Assembly: GCF_030272615.1 (NCBI RefSeq)
Contig: NC_081410.1
Location: 111,851,433-111,915,432 of the forward strand
Reading direction: 5' to 3'
Source of the DNA: Cryptomeria japonica
Lineage: Eukaryota > Streptophyta > Pinopsida > Cupressales > Cupressaceae
Length of the DNA: 64,000 bases
Part shown: positions 45,501-57,960 of the stretch, one piece after another
Numbering within the stretch: position 1 is the stretch's first letter
How the letters are laid out: each line of letters opens with the position of its first letter
The notes under the pieces: generated by a model
Databases searched by the model: none
What the model was told of the DNA's origin: nothing
The model's input: the letters and a program-made list of their open reading frames with translations, nothing else
Program-made: the position numbers and the translations under genes

Positions 45501-45965
45501 GGAAAATCTAAAGGATGGCGAAGTTGTCAAAATCAAAAGCAATCAAGGGTGCCTTACTAGATGCCATGTCAGTAGTCAGAGGCCATCAAAGGGAAATCTT
45601 AACCGTTTAGTTTTTTATCAATGGCTGAATTTGAATTTCAAAGTCACCAACCCAATATGTCATGCACATAGGAATTAATGGCAACCAGCCTATGTGCCAT
45701 AAAGGTAAAATTTAAGGGCATTATCATGTACCCTGTATTTGAAGAGCAACCAAAGTGATTGAAGAGAGAACTAGAGCATCCAAAGTGACTGAATTACACC
45801 TCAAAAAGCCATTAAGTCATTTCTAAGCCATTAATTTACGTTCAGTAGGTAGTTTTTAGCTGTTTGGGTTGGACTTTAGAGAGAAAGGGTTGTGTTTCTT
45901 ACCATAGTTGTGTGAGGTTTTGTTTTTTAGAACTGTGTCATATTTCTTTGTTAAGAAGCATTGCA
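45501..45965 (+). other. Leader of copy B, no gene
   Basis: AT-rich sequence between the 185-bp repeat and the ATG at 45966. No LTR end or PBS could be recognised. Two copies of CAAAGTGA(T/C)TGAA (about 45749 and 45780) form a small direct repeat. Confidence 0.35.
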
Positions 45966-48900
45966 ATGGACTCCTTCGCTTAAAATACTCCCTCCTCATC
46001 CGCTACAAAGACCTCTGAAGTGACAACATGTTCTTCCATGCCTAAAATCACCCATGTCATCTCATTAACCACAGTCCACCCCATGCCAGATATTTCTAAT
46101 GTGCCTATTGTAGTATCCACCTCTGCAACCACACCTCATGCTTCTCTTAAGCCATAGCCAAGTGCTCCACCAAAATAAAACCCTCCTAAAGCTAAAAGAA
46201 AGAGGGTATATAAGACAATTGTAGTTTCAAAAAATGATCCAAGCCCTACCACAAAAACCAGGAAGCCCACTCAAAAGAAAAGGGGAACGACTACAAATTC
46301 CTCTACCAAAAAACCATCTGTAGAGGCCTCTTCTACTGAAAATCCACCAGCTGAGGGGTCAAACCCATAGGGAGAGGCCTCTGAACCTAAGAAAAAGAAA
46401 ACCCCTACAAAGAAAGCCACACCTAGGGCTCCCAAGAAGACCAAGCAGACTCTCGTAGAAGAGGAGAAATCTCCTACCCAATCTGAGCAACCTGCAAAAG
46501 CCTCAACTCCACTTGCCTCATCAAAGATAGCAGAAGAAGTTGCTAAGGAGGTGGAGGAGCAATTAGAAGAAATGGATCAGAGGAAGAAGAGGGAAGGGAG
46601 GAGTCTCCACAAAGATCTCCTTGAACTATTTCAAATTTCATATGCAGGAGAATCTCAAAATTGCATTCAATGATAATGAATTGGGGTGCAGAGATGGGTA
46701 TACCAATGATCGGGGATGGGACATATTTTACTACTTCTATGGAAATAGAGATAAATTTGTCCCAATGTCAAACACATGGAGACTCAATTTGGGAGAACTA
46801 GTAGTCCCAAATGTATTTGTGGAACCAATGCTAATTAGGGAGATTGGTAAGAAATATCATCCTTAGAGCATGACTGTTAAAATAGCCAGTGGTCATGTTC
46901 TGGTGGACATAACAAAAGAAGATATAATGGAATGTTTTGATCTGGATAGAAGTGCCCTCAAAATAATTAATAAAGACAAGATGACGAGGGAGTACTATGC
47001 CAAAAAGGATTTCTATAGGAAGAATATATTGCCTCTCTTTTTGAAGAAATTGTCTCCAGGAGGAAAGGGTTATCTCTTAGAATCAGAGAGGGAGCCTCTT
47101 AGCCTGGCCCTATTTGAGGATTACTTTTCAAAGACATACTATTCCCTATGCCAAGTTTTTGGGGGAGTGTTGTGGACTAACAATGATTCTTGTGGAATTC
47201 ATTATGTTGTCCATGAAGATCCAACATTCAAATACCGATGAATTATACGATTTTGCCACAATCATTCAAGAGAAGCCGCATGAGGGGTTGATAAAGGCAA
47301 AGAATCCCAAAGAGGGATTGAATTTCAAACACTATTCTTTTCTTCCATCTTATTCTTTTTTAAAAAGGAACTAGATGGGAGGAATCCTTAAAGGTGAACA
47401 TTTTTAATCCTAGAACTAAAGCGGGGTGGCCAACATGGCCCATACAAAGGTGAACCCAAATATGGGATAAAGCATCCAAATACTCTGATTATAAGGAATT
47501 ATTTGATTGTTTTGTTATGAGGATCCTGATGGTGATGGGGGTTACACTTCCAAGGCTTCCTAAGGACAATAAAGATCTTGAGGGTCAAGAGCGCACAAGT
47601 TGATAACACTGAATACCCTAAGGGTGCATTCACCCACAATTTTGGGGATTTTTTCTTCTACTCCAATTATACCTTTTTGGGGATTTTTCTTCTACTCCAA
47701 GTATGCCTTGATTAGAGTATATGGGTGAAATCAATCACCTCATATGTTGCCCATCATAGTATCTCTTATGCTAGCATTCATAGAATCCATATGGCAAACA
47801 CTGTGGTCAAAAAAGGACCAAATAAGAACAGAGAAGAAGGGACAACACCTCCCCCAAGTGACAAAGTATAATGAATTTTTTGTGGGTTGTGACACCCTTG
47901 ACAAAGTATAGGACTTCCTCATAAATAATTATAGGTTAAAGGTCGTCCAAGCAAGGTGTTTTGATCCAGAGAGATATATTAATTATGTAAGGGTGAATAA
48001 ATTAAAAGTGAGGGGATTTACCCATAGTTTTGATGAAAGAGGGGATTTGATTAGGAATGCTCACCTATCTAAGGCCTTGAAAAGAAGGAGGAAGTGGGAA
48101 TACTTATATAAATTGGAGAGGGAAAGGAGAGAGGAAGATCCTTAATTCCAGGGATTTTTTATGAACATTCATAATGACTTTGCTAGGATGTCATGCAAAG
48201 TCTAGTCATTGGATAAATTAATAACAAAAGAGATGGCCCAAAGATAGGATAAGAAGCTTGATAGAATCCCTAAAGAGAGGCCTACATTCAATCCCCTTAT
48301 AAGATACAAAGGGAAGGAAGTCATAATAGAAGGGTCTTCACAAGGTGCTTCACAACAAGACCCCCAAAGAACAGAGCATCCAAGTGCTGGGGTAGTAAGG
48401 AAAATTGAAAAGGGGAAGGCTAGAATCTCTAATTTTGCTAACATTATTGCTGAGGAGATGGATTCTAGTGTGCCACCACCTTCCCCACCTCATGATGCTT
48501 TCCAAGAAGATGAAGTTGTAGAAGTGTTGGTGGACATGGACAAGGCAACTATCCCCAGTCATATATCTGAGGATGAGGTTACAAATGAAAGGGTAATTGC
48601 CTCGAGGCAATTCATGTTGGATGAAAACTTCATCCATACTGATGAATTTAAATCTTTTTGGCTATGAGAGAAATTGAAGGAACTGTCTGAGGAGGAAATG
48701 CAAAATTTTGATAAGAAAAATATTAAATGCACTCCTCGAAAAGCCATAGAATTGGTCAAAAATAGTGGCATCCTCTTGGTACTAGGATGGGACCTTGAAA
48801 ATATTTTTATTTTAGATCAAATAATAAGAAAATAAGACCCCATGTATGCACAAGAATTTGGAGAACATGGATCTAGGGTCAGCCCAAGCATAAAAGCTTT

Positions 48901-49936
48901 TGCCTTGTGGTCTAAATCTCCAAATACAAATAAGCCAATAGTACTGCAAGGGGTAGAGCATAAACAGGGTGATGCAGTCATCAAAACTCTAGTAGACACG
49001 ACTGCATCAAAGGCTACAACCATCTCAATGCATGTTGCTCAATTCACGAAATTGTTTGTAGAAGATCAAGAGAAACAACATGAAAAGCTCAAGGTCCTAC
49101 ACGTGGCCCTTAATGCTGATCATGAGCAATTATTTATTGAAAATGCCAAGTTAAAAGTTGACTTGGTTGAGAGAAACTCAACATCATTAGTGGGTACCAG
49201 ACCTGAGGATTTGGATAAGATGAAAGAGGAAGTACAAAAGGAAAAAGATGAGGTGGACAAATATTATCTAGAGATTCAGAAGTCTACAATTTTGCAGATT
49301 TCAAGTAGAGTCCTAAATAATCTTAATGAGGTTCATGCCTCCTATTCTTTGGTGTCACAATTGAGTGACCAAATTGATGAAATTCTTTCATTTTTCCAAC
49401 CTATCAAGACTGCTTGGTTCCCAAAGGGCCAGCAATTAAAAGAAATTATTTTAGCAATCAAGAATGACCCTAAAGCACCCCAAACTATGGGGGCCACATG
49501 GATAAATTATAATGTATTGATCAAAGAGCTCCCCCACGTGGAGGAAGAAAAAAAAGAATTGACAGAAAAGATAGGGTCATTTGAGGACCTACAAAAGTGG
49601 GACATTCCCACAATTTTCACAAATGAGGGGTAGGTAAAAGATCTTGTTGCATGGAAAGAGAACTTCAAATCAGCAATAAATGCAGTCCTTGATACACTGA
49701 CCAATACACCTAATCGAGAGAATACCTATCATTTGATTATTGATAAAATTATTGATGTGGATTCTTTATATCATAAGTTTATATTAGAAGTTGTCAATGT
49801 ACCGGCTCCCAAGACAAAGGAGGCAATGACCAAATTGGAGCGACTGAGATCTTTTGTCTGGCCAACCAATGAGGTTGAATTTTGGCATAAAAAATAATTT
49901 CCATTGGAAGAGGATCAGCCTACGGAAGATTTGTAG
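45966..49936 (+). pseudogene. Retroelement-borne non-polymerase protein, copy B (broken)
   Basis: A likely start is ATG 45966 (MDSFA), followed by an early stop and a Lys/Pro/Thr-rich basic region to about 46590. A frame change then leads into a globular part (46621-47400, with NDRGWDIFYYFYGNRDKF and SGHVLVDITKEDIMECFDL). A badly decayed stretch (47400-48130) comes next, then an acidic Pro-rich linker (48440-48560) and the segment homologous to copy A (48590-49936). That segment includes the coiled coil at 49030-49300 and FVWPTNEV near 49855. Stops lie at 46864, 48665, 48833, 49631 and 49895; the final TAG is at 49934. No polymerase motif appears anywhere. Copy A matches only the last third because its beginning is outside the window. 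Confidence 0.6.
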
Positions 49937-51130
49937 TAAAGTCTGCATCAGTTTTTGTGTGTCTTTTTTTATTTTTTCCATGTGGGTCATTAATTCTAGC
50001 GAGCTGATTGGAGGGATCAACTACTTCAAACCTGTCCATGTGCATCTGCCCCAGCTTCCAAAATATGAACTCCCATGATAGTCAATTCAAGTACAAAAGG
50101 ACCACCTAATAGAATTAACCAGGGATGGAGCTCCAGATTCCAGATTTAATCCTCATATCTACTACAATTAATGAGCCATGAAGACTTGTACATGAGGCAG
50201 AGCTATTTTGGTAGCAATTGTTATATAATGTATTAAATAGGATTTTGACATGTATCACAAGTCATTCTAAAGCTTGTTTTTCCCTCTTATTATTATAAAA
50301 GGGAATTCAGGGCCATTGTGATGGGATTCTGAAAACTTTGCAAAGTAGTATGTAACATAGGCCAAAAGAAATACAGAAAAGAGTGAACTTTTCCTTACTA
50401 CAGATGTCCACTTGAAATGTAAATTTATATTTTGAAGATTAATGAATGAAAATTATTTTCTGGTTGTCTCATATTTTTTGTCCACATGTTGTATGAACTT
50501 TTATGTTAATGATATTCAAGTTTGTCTTCCTCAAGTAGCAATGTGTAGTCTGGATACGGGTCTCTTTTAATGAAAAAGTTAAAGTCTATTTTCTGGATTA
50601 CTACAATGTGTGTTTGATCGAAAATATTAGTCATTATTTTGTGGTTTTCAGAACAGATTGTGCAAGTCATAATATGTTCAAATATTTAATGAATGTGTTT
50701 CATTGCAAGTGTTGATATTTTGTGGGTTGGACTCTGTTTACCCTAGGCAGGAACTGATTAAGTTTAAGTTTTTAGAACCATTCTTATTTCACCTTTTATG
50801 TTCCTTATTTATCTTTTGCATTCTTATTTCACCCTTTATATTTCTATAATAAGAGTAGTTGTAGGCTTAGAAAAATAGTCTCAATTCAAGCATATAAGAT
50901 ATGAACTAGGGTTGTATCCAGAATTGGAAGTTTATTCTTCTTTCCAGCATCTGCTTAATATAACAATGATATCCCATGAGTAGTTTCAGTATCTTGAAGC
51001 ATTGTTTAGGTCTACCCGTCTTGGTCTTGTAGAGCCAAAAGTGCAGGAGATTGCAACCCAACAGCTGAATCTCGTTCGTTGGCCAAATCCAGCCTTAGGC
51101 CTGTTGATAGGAACATGTCTAAGTCTTAAG
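49937..51130 (+). other. Non-coding tail after copy B, possible LTR
   Basis: TATA-like TATTATAAAAGG stands near 50302. T-rich non-coding DNA follows. No terminal repeat partner was found upstream of copy B. The sequence around 51005-51110 (TCTACCCGTCTTGG... CTGTTGATAGGAACATG) has some similarity in style to 2730-2800 after copy A, too weak to call. Confidence 0.25.
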
Positions 51131-53204
51131 GGTCTGGGGATCTATTGATTTGTGAACCAACACAACCAAACTCATCATAATAAAATTATGACATGACAAT
51201 TAGTGGATGAGTTAGATAGGGATGAAGGATGAAGATGGATGACAAACAAAAACTCAAAATAGGATTGACAACAAGCTCAAACTAGGATATGGATTATGCT
51301 CAAACTAGGATGATTATTATGAAGATACACATTGGGATTTGGATGGATAGTAATAATGACTTGATAGACAAAAGTTCTACTTGGACAAAGTGCAAACCCA
51401 CTAGATGATGGTATAGACCCGACATTTAAAATTTTGGTAGAGTCACTATGCAAATGCACATTCTCGTTGGAACACTGCACAAAAACATGGTTTGTGACAG
51501 CAAACCCATGGGTTTGAGATGATGACACATTGGCTTTAGTAAAGGAGCATTCTCACTAGAACACAACACAAACCCGTGGTTTGTAACAACAATCCTGCTA
51601 GACAACATGAGAAATGATGAAGCAAAGCTCGGATCGCAAACTCGTTGGACTAGGTTGTGACTCCAAAATGACTAATTTTTTGAATTTGTTTTTGTTAAGA
51701 GTTTTTTTGGAACACACAGGTCAAGAAAAAAGACAACTATCTGACTCATTTATAGTATGAGGGCCTAGATTGGCCCAAATGATAACAGTTACTAGTTTAA
51801 ACATGAAAATAGTTGAAGCAATTCACAACTTAAGGCTTGGAATATGAATACTACTTGATTGTAGAGCTCTTACAATAAAATACCTCAAATGTAATAGACA
51901 GATAGAGATTAGGTGGCACTCGCTCCCCCAACATGACACTCTCTTACCTCAAAATCTAGGAGGAATTTTTATCTCATTACGAAGGATACATGAAGAGTGT
52001 CTATGGGGTATGATGTGCACACCCTGAACCACCAAGTATGGGATTTTTGGCCTCTAAAATAAGGTATTTAGTGGCAATTTAGGGACTTGATGGCTACCCA
52101 TTTGGTAGTGACTCACTTAAGAACCTGTCCTAGTCCTTGTTAAAGGATTTTGATGCATCTCACATGAATGTAGATACTAGGAGAACAATTGGAGTATGCT
52201 TTTCACCAAGAAGACTTCAACTTTTGCCTTTGCCAATTTATATAGCGCACTGAATAAAATCACCACTTTTAGTTGCTCTTGGGGTGAGTACGTTTTTCCA
52301 CCAAGTTAGGCTCTCTACTAAAAGATAGTACATGCTCTCTTGCAATTAAGGTTGCATGGAGCACAAGGGGAGAGAATACTTGTATGTTATCTTCTTAGGG
52401 ATCTAATCTAAACACAAAATGAAAATTTACAAGGCTTTTGATCGCCCAAGTTTAGTGGAAGGTGAGGGGAGAGCTTACACCAATTATAACTTTTTCAAGT
52501 ATGAAAAACACTTGAATAATTCTCTTAATAAAATGAAGTGTGTTCTAAAGTAAAGAATACACAAGATTCAATTTTAAAACAAGTTTGTTTTTAGAACAAC
52601 CCCCTCTTTGGTAGTCATACAAACAAACAAGTTAGTGTTTTATTTTGAGGGCCTTCTAAAATTGAAATACCTACACAAACACTAGCAAGACCAAAAAACA
52701 AAGAAATGTTAGCAGATTACTAAGAACAAGTAAAATTAAGAATTTGGAAAAGTGTAGAAAAACACAAAAAACAACGTTCCCACTGTTCCATAGTTCAAAC
52801 CCACTATTTATAATTCTACCCGCAAACTCGCTATCCTTCGGAAAACTTAAAAGGAATATATTCCTAAGAGTAGAGAAACATAAAATATGGTTTTAGCAAT
52901 GCGAACCCGCAATTTATTAGTTAAAACCCACTAAATTTGTTAAAAATGAAAAAACTATATACTTGAAAAACAAATGGAGACAATGCATTATCGTGATTTC
53001 TTGTCTCATTCTCGTTATTCTTCAAACCCATTGTTCGTGATAAATGACCTGGAGCCAAAATGACTTCTGTCGAAGCAAAAATCGGCCTGCTATATCATAT
53101 TTTTTGCCTTCAAGGCCCTAAAATCTACAACAAACACACCAAAATAACAAAAAAGGTGATATTGACTCATGAAGTGGGTCCCATTGGGCATGCCATAAAT
53201 ATTT
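51131..53204. other. No gene recognised; small tandem duplication at 51455-51605
   Basis: Two units of about 65 bp, 86 bp apart, share GCA(C)ATTCTC(G/A)(T/C)T(G/A)GAACAC and (T/C)(A/G)TGGTTTGT(G/A)ACA. The minus-strand frames 51277-51528 and 51426-51608 only mirror this repeat (VTNHVFVQCS, VTNHGFVLCS). Elsewhere short AT-rich frames only. A sequence resembling the minus-strand PBS context TGGCATGCCCAATGGG lies near 53175-53195, next to the LTR that follows. Confidence 0.4.
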
Positions 53205-53915
53205 GTAGATAAATGTGAGAGAATTAAATAGATTGAAATGCAATGAAACAACCTAAACTACACAAATATCAAGCAAAAAATCAAGATAGGGCATTAAAAA
53301 GGAAGCTACGAAAATAAGAGATAGGCAAACTTCCTTTTTAATGCCCTATTTGATGAGTGCTCAAGCATCCTTCGATGTGGATTTGTCCCTGATTTGATGA
53401 GTGCTCACTTTGATACCAATGGTGCTCAAAATACATCCATGATTAAGACACCCAAATTTTAGATTATTTTTCCAATTTGCAAAAAAATGCAAATGTGCAC
53501 ATATTAGGATAAGATTGGTTAGGGGAATAAGGTTGGTTAGGAACCAAGGGTTAGTTAGTGGGTTGGGGTTAGAGGAAAGGTTAGAGGGTGTTTAAGGTTA
53601 GGAGCCATGTGCTCAAATAAGGATTAATCTGAGTTATTTAATTCAAATTAAAGAACCAAGGGGAAAAGGACAAAGCAATGAATTAAATAAAATAAATTTA
53701 TTTTCTTTATTTAATAGAAGAAGGGGAAATTAATTAATTAAATGAGCAAGGGGACTCGTTGATTAATTAAAAGGATACAACTCAATTAATTAATTAATTT
53801 AGCTAGGGGAATGACATTAATTAAATAATATATAATTACTTAATTAGTGAATGCAACTAAGGCAACTAAATTCAATAATTTATTTAATCAAATTTAGATG
53901 TCTATAGTACCCCTT
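53205..53915 (-). repeat. Minus-strand Ty3-type LTR, copy 2
   Basis: Same orientation and family as 32120-33054. On its left, the minus strand reads TTTATGGCATGCCCAATGGG, a plausible PBS context, and on its right the LTR starts at ATAGACATC. It could therefore be the 5' LTR of the minus-strand element whose 3' LTR is at 32120-33054, about 20 kb apart including later insertions. It lacks part of the copy 1 sequence (about 32360-32590). Confidence 0.45.
53286..53349. repeat. Perfect 20-bp inverted repeat inside LTR copy 2
   Basis: ATAGGGCATTAAAAAGGAAG at 53286-53305 is followed after 24 bp by its exact reverse complement at 53330-53349. The corresponding place in LTR copy 1 (32215-32280) has the first arm only. 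Confidence 0.9.
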
Positions 53916-55902
53916 GTCAAAAGGTTGTTTGATGTCTTATAAGGGATTGATAAGCTTGAAAACAATCACTATTTCCTCTTAAGATTTGGAAAGGTAGTTG
54001 ACATCAATGTATTACAACCGAAGGTTTTTCTAAAGGGTTAACCCATTTATGAGATCCTCACAAGTTCACTCCTTGTTAGATAGTGAATAGACATTCCCTA
54101 TTATTCATAAAATTTTTATTTGATTTTGAGGGTTCCATTCTTCTTACCAATGTTTATTCTCTATTGATTTTCAAGGTAAGGTCTCACTTTGGTCCTACAT
54201 AAAATTTGTTCACTCTATGACCTCCTTTTCCCTCGAATCTTAGTAATAAATTTTAATTCTATTATTAGTCTTGATGATAAATTTTGGGGTTCCAACGAAT
54301 TAAAATCATCATACTTTTTTGAGACATAATTTGTCTTTTATTAACATGGTGGATGTTAAACCAAGAAATGGAGTTTTCACTTATAATGACAAAAGATGTG
54401 GATTAATTCAATTTTTTTAAAACTTGATATGTTTTTTTGTTTTTAAATGTTGGATTGGTGATAATTTAGAATCTTCATTTGATATTTTAGGGTGTGTAGC
54501 ATTGTAAATTGTACACCCTTAATTAGGTGGTACAATTTCACGCTTAGGTTTATCACCTGCCTTGGTGTGTTTTCATGTTGCATTTTAAATTCACTTTATG
54601 CAATTAATTAATTAATTTAATTAAATCTAAAGTCTTCTTTAATCCCTTCACGCATCATAAAATTGGGCCCATAATCCTAAGTGTACCCCTTTTTTTATTG
54701 TATTCTTTCAATTAATTAATTCATCAAAAGCCCTAATTATGTCCTATTTCAACCTTCAAGGCTTGGTTTCGCATATCAAAACACCATGAATCATCACACC
54801 CACCTAGAAATCACCTTATAATCACAATATCTTGCATCCCTAAAAATTTGGGAAAAAGTTGGTCGGACCCTATTTTTTCTCCCTGAATTTTGGGATCATG
54901 TTTTGGTGGTATTATAATGTTTAAACCCAACTTGGTGTGAAATTATATTGATTCTAGGTCGGCCTATGATCAAAAAAAAGTTTAGGTTTTCATACATATA
55001 GCCTTTCCTTTCCTCATTTGAAGGATCCATCTACAAGCAATTTTGAAGGAGCCTTTGATGAAGTGAAAGTGCAGGTTTATGTGAAGTCTTCAATCAGAAA
55101 ATCAAGCATCTATCAAGTCTACATCAACCATTTTCATTATCAATTGGAGCTTTGAAGACATTGAATAATAATAGGAGATCACCGACTATTGATTGGCTTG
55201 TACCTCTCCCTTAGGGTTTGGTATAGTTTCATGTTATTTTTATGTCTTTGTATGAGCTTCATAACACTCATTTTCAGATTTGCATTCATGCATTAGATCC
55301 ATCATTACATTTGTTATTTAAAGCGTTTACATTTACATTTACATTCATTTAGGGTTTACTCTCAAGTGTAGGGTAGAACTCTAGATTTACCTTCTTGTTC
55401 ATTTAGAATCTTGCACACACATTTTCAGTACATTGTCGGCTATTTGTGGAGGTGGAAAACACCAAAACAAGGGGTTTGACAAAGGCAAAAGTGTTGGTAA
55501 AAACATGTCTCAACCTTGCATTTATATGAGGTTACTATTTATAGTAAGTTTTTGTTTCAGCACAAAATGGTGTGAAATTCTCCTCGAAGCTTATGGTTGG
55601 CTAGATAAGCATGCCGGAAAATTTTTGTCGCAATATCATAGCTAGTTTTGAAGATATTAAAGTTTCTATTTTTGGAGGTGCTATGAAAGGTTTAAATTTA
55701 ATTTTGAGGACTTTAGAGGCTCCGAAATGCCCTGAAAAGTGGGCGTAAACAACATAGCAATTTACTAGGTGATAGAAAACTTCACAATCTTTCTGAAACT
55801 ACAAACGATTCGTCAATCAAACACATAAATGAGCTATAAAAGGGAGCAACACATGTTGATGTGTGTTTTGACATGTCATAGGGCATCTAGAATGGAGATA
55901 AG
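53916..55902. other. No gene recognised; possible LTR start near 54495
   Basis: TGTAGCATTGTAAATTGTAC at 54495 looks like an LTR beginning, followed by AATTAATTAATT-rich sequence, but no partner or polypurine tract was found. A 70-codon frame at 55433-55645 (GGGKHQNKGFDKGKSVG) has no identifiable domain and appears fortuitous or a relic. Confidence 0.3.
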
Positions 55903-56175
55903 TGTTGGCAACAATGCAGCAAGCTAAGAGGGGGGTGAATCAGTTTTCTCACAAACTTTACTCTACTAAAACACAAACTTAGATCTGATAATTAACAATG
56001 AAAGCACAAATCAACACCACATCAATAACACACATAACACCAAGATTTTTGACATGGAAAACTTGATTAAGGGAAAAACCACGGTGGGAACCTAAACACA
56101 ATGAGATGATACCATGTTAGGAGTAAATGAAATATTACAATGAGGAATGCACATGCATTTAGGCACACTGCCTAG
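55903..56175 (-). repeat. Left part of a copia 3' LTR, split by the Tork-like element
   Basis: The plus strand starts TGTTGGCAACAATGC, with the G-homopolymer and GGTGAATCAG at 55930-55942 and ACCACGGTGGGAACC near 56078, the same landmarks as in the other copia LTRs. It ends at CCTAG, where the inner element inserted. It resumes at 60884 (AGCTCACTGCTC), restoring the GCTCTAGGCA context seen in the LTR at 36929. Confidence 0.65.
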
Positions 56176-56489
56176 TGTTAGGGTTTCAAGTAGATCCGAA
56201 GCAAATATGAACTAACAATTATATGCAGATTTAAATACAAAAGATAAAGAAATAAAATAGGATACAGATAACACAGAGATTTAACGTGGTTCATCCAGAA
56301 TGGGTTACGTCCACCATACACAGTCGTCCAATCTTTCTTATTATCCAGCAAAGATAGTACATCAACATTACAATGCCTTAAGCATCCCAACCGCTTATAA
56401 CATGCATTTTTAGGGCAAAAACAAAGTCGGCCTTTTTAGGGTTTTATTACAATGTCAGTTTTCATCAAAAAAATACCCAAAAAAATTTT
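56176..56489 (-). repeat. 3' LTR of the Tork-like element, 5' end deleted
   Basis: It matches 60451-60766 almost base for base, then switches inside an A/T run (CCCAAAAAAATTTTC) directly into the RNase H coding end. The missing part is the beginning of U3 and the polypurine tract in element orientation. Confidence 0.88.
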
Positions 56490-57960
56490 CACTTGTGTGA
56501 ATCAGCTTCTCCTGTGGAACTGCCTTCATGAACATATCGGCAGGATTCTCACTTGTGTGAATCTTCTCAAGCCGTAACTGACCCTCCTCCAAAACAGTCC
56601 GGATGAAGTGGCACCTGAGCTGAATATGCTTTGTCCTTGAATGAAAAGTAGAGTTCTTCACAAGATGAATGGCACTCTGGCTATCAGTATACAATAGGCT
56701 ATCCTCTTGTATCTGACCCAATTCCTCCAAAAAACATTGCAACCAAATCATCTCCTTGTTGGCTTCTATAGCAGCAACATACTCAGCTTCAATGGTTGAA
56801 AGTGCAACAACCTTTTGCAGCCTAGAAATCCAACTGACTGCAATTCCCCCTATAGTAAAAACATACCCTGTAGTACTCCTCCATGAATCAATATCACCTG
56901 CCAGATCAGAGTCAACAAATCCACTCAGAGCAGCATTAGATCCTTTGAAGCATAATGCCTTCGTAGTAGTTCCTTTCAAATATCGAAGAATCCATTTCAC
57001 AGCATTCCAATGTTCCATACCTAGATTACTCATAAACCTGCTCACAACTCCCACTGCATGTGCAATATCTGGCCTTGTGCATACCACTGCATACATCAGA
57101 CTGCCAACAGCTGATGAATACAGGATGTTAGACATTTTATTAACCTCTTCCTATGCCTTTGGGCACATCTCCTTAGTCAATTTGAAATGACTAGCCAAAG
57201 GTGTACTAACTGCTTTTGCATCCTCCATGTTAAATCTTTTCAACACCTTCTTTATATACTCACTTTGGGACAAATTCAAGGTTCTATTTTTCCTGTCCCA
57301 TGTAATCCTCATACCGAGAATTTGCTTAGCTGCACCCAAATCCTTCATAGAAAATGACCTGGCTAATTTTTGTTTAAGATCAATTATATGTTGCATGTTA
57401 GACCCAACAACAAGCATGTCATCAACATAAAGCAACAGAATAATATAACTGCCATTATAAAATCTCTTAAAATATACACAATGATCAGAATGACATCTAT
57501 GATAACTGTGTTCAGCCATGAAACTATCAAATTTTAAATACCATTGTCGAGGTGCTTGCTTTAGGCCATACAGACTTTTCTTCAACCTGCACACCAAGTT
57601 CTCCTTACCTTTGACCTCATATCCCTGTGGTTGCAACATGTAAATTTCCTCCTCCAAATCTCCATGGAGAAAAGCTGTTTTGACATCTAATTGTTCAAGA
57701 TGTAAATCATCTGCAACCACAAGACTAAGTATAGTTCTGATTGAAGTCATTTTTACAACTGGAGAAAATATTTCATTATAATCTATACCCTTTTTCTGTG
57801 CAAAACCTTTTACCACAAGTCTAGCCTTATATCTTTTCTGACCTCCTTCCTCCTCCTTTAGCCGATAAACCCATTTGTTAGGCAAGGATGTTTTTTCTGC
57901 AGGTAAAGGGACTAAGTCCCAAGTCTTATTTTTCATCAAGGAGTCCATCTCCTCTTTCAT
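56455..57960 (-). pseudogene. RT-RH: Tork-like reverse transcriptase and RNase H
   Basis: RT starts around 57960 with NKTWDLVPLP, KWVYRLK, YKARLVVKGFAQKKGIDY, LDVKTAFLHGDL, the active site YVDDMLVV near 57413 and KDLGAAKQILGM. A stop lies at 57148. RNase H follows (YLKGTTTKALCF, GFVDSDLAGDIDSWRSTTGY, STIEAEYVAA, YTDSQSAI). The end VPQEKLIHTSEN runs into LTR-derived residues because of the deletion at the 3' LTR. The element would copy RNA to cDNA; this copy cannot because of the stops. Confidence 0.88.

Noticed and set aside
42-49936. Copies A and B as ordinary host genes with introns.
   Set aside because: Both are colinear without splice-bounded gaps, carry many stops, and sit in retroelement context. 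A captured host origin cannot be excluded.
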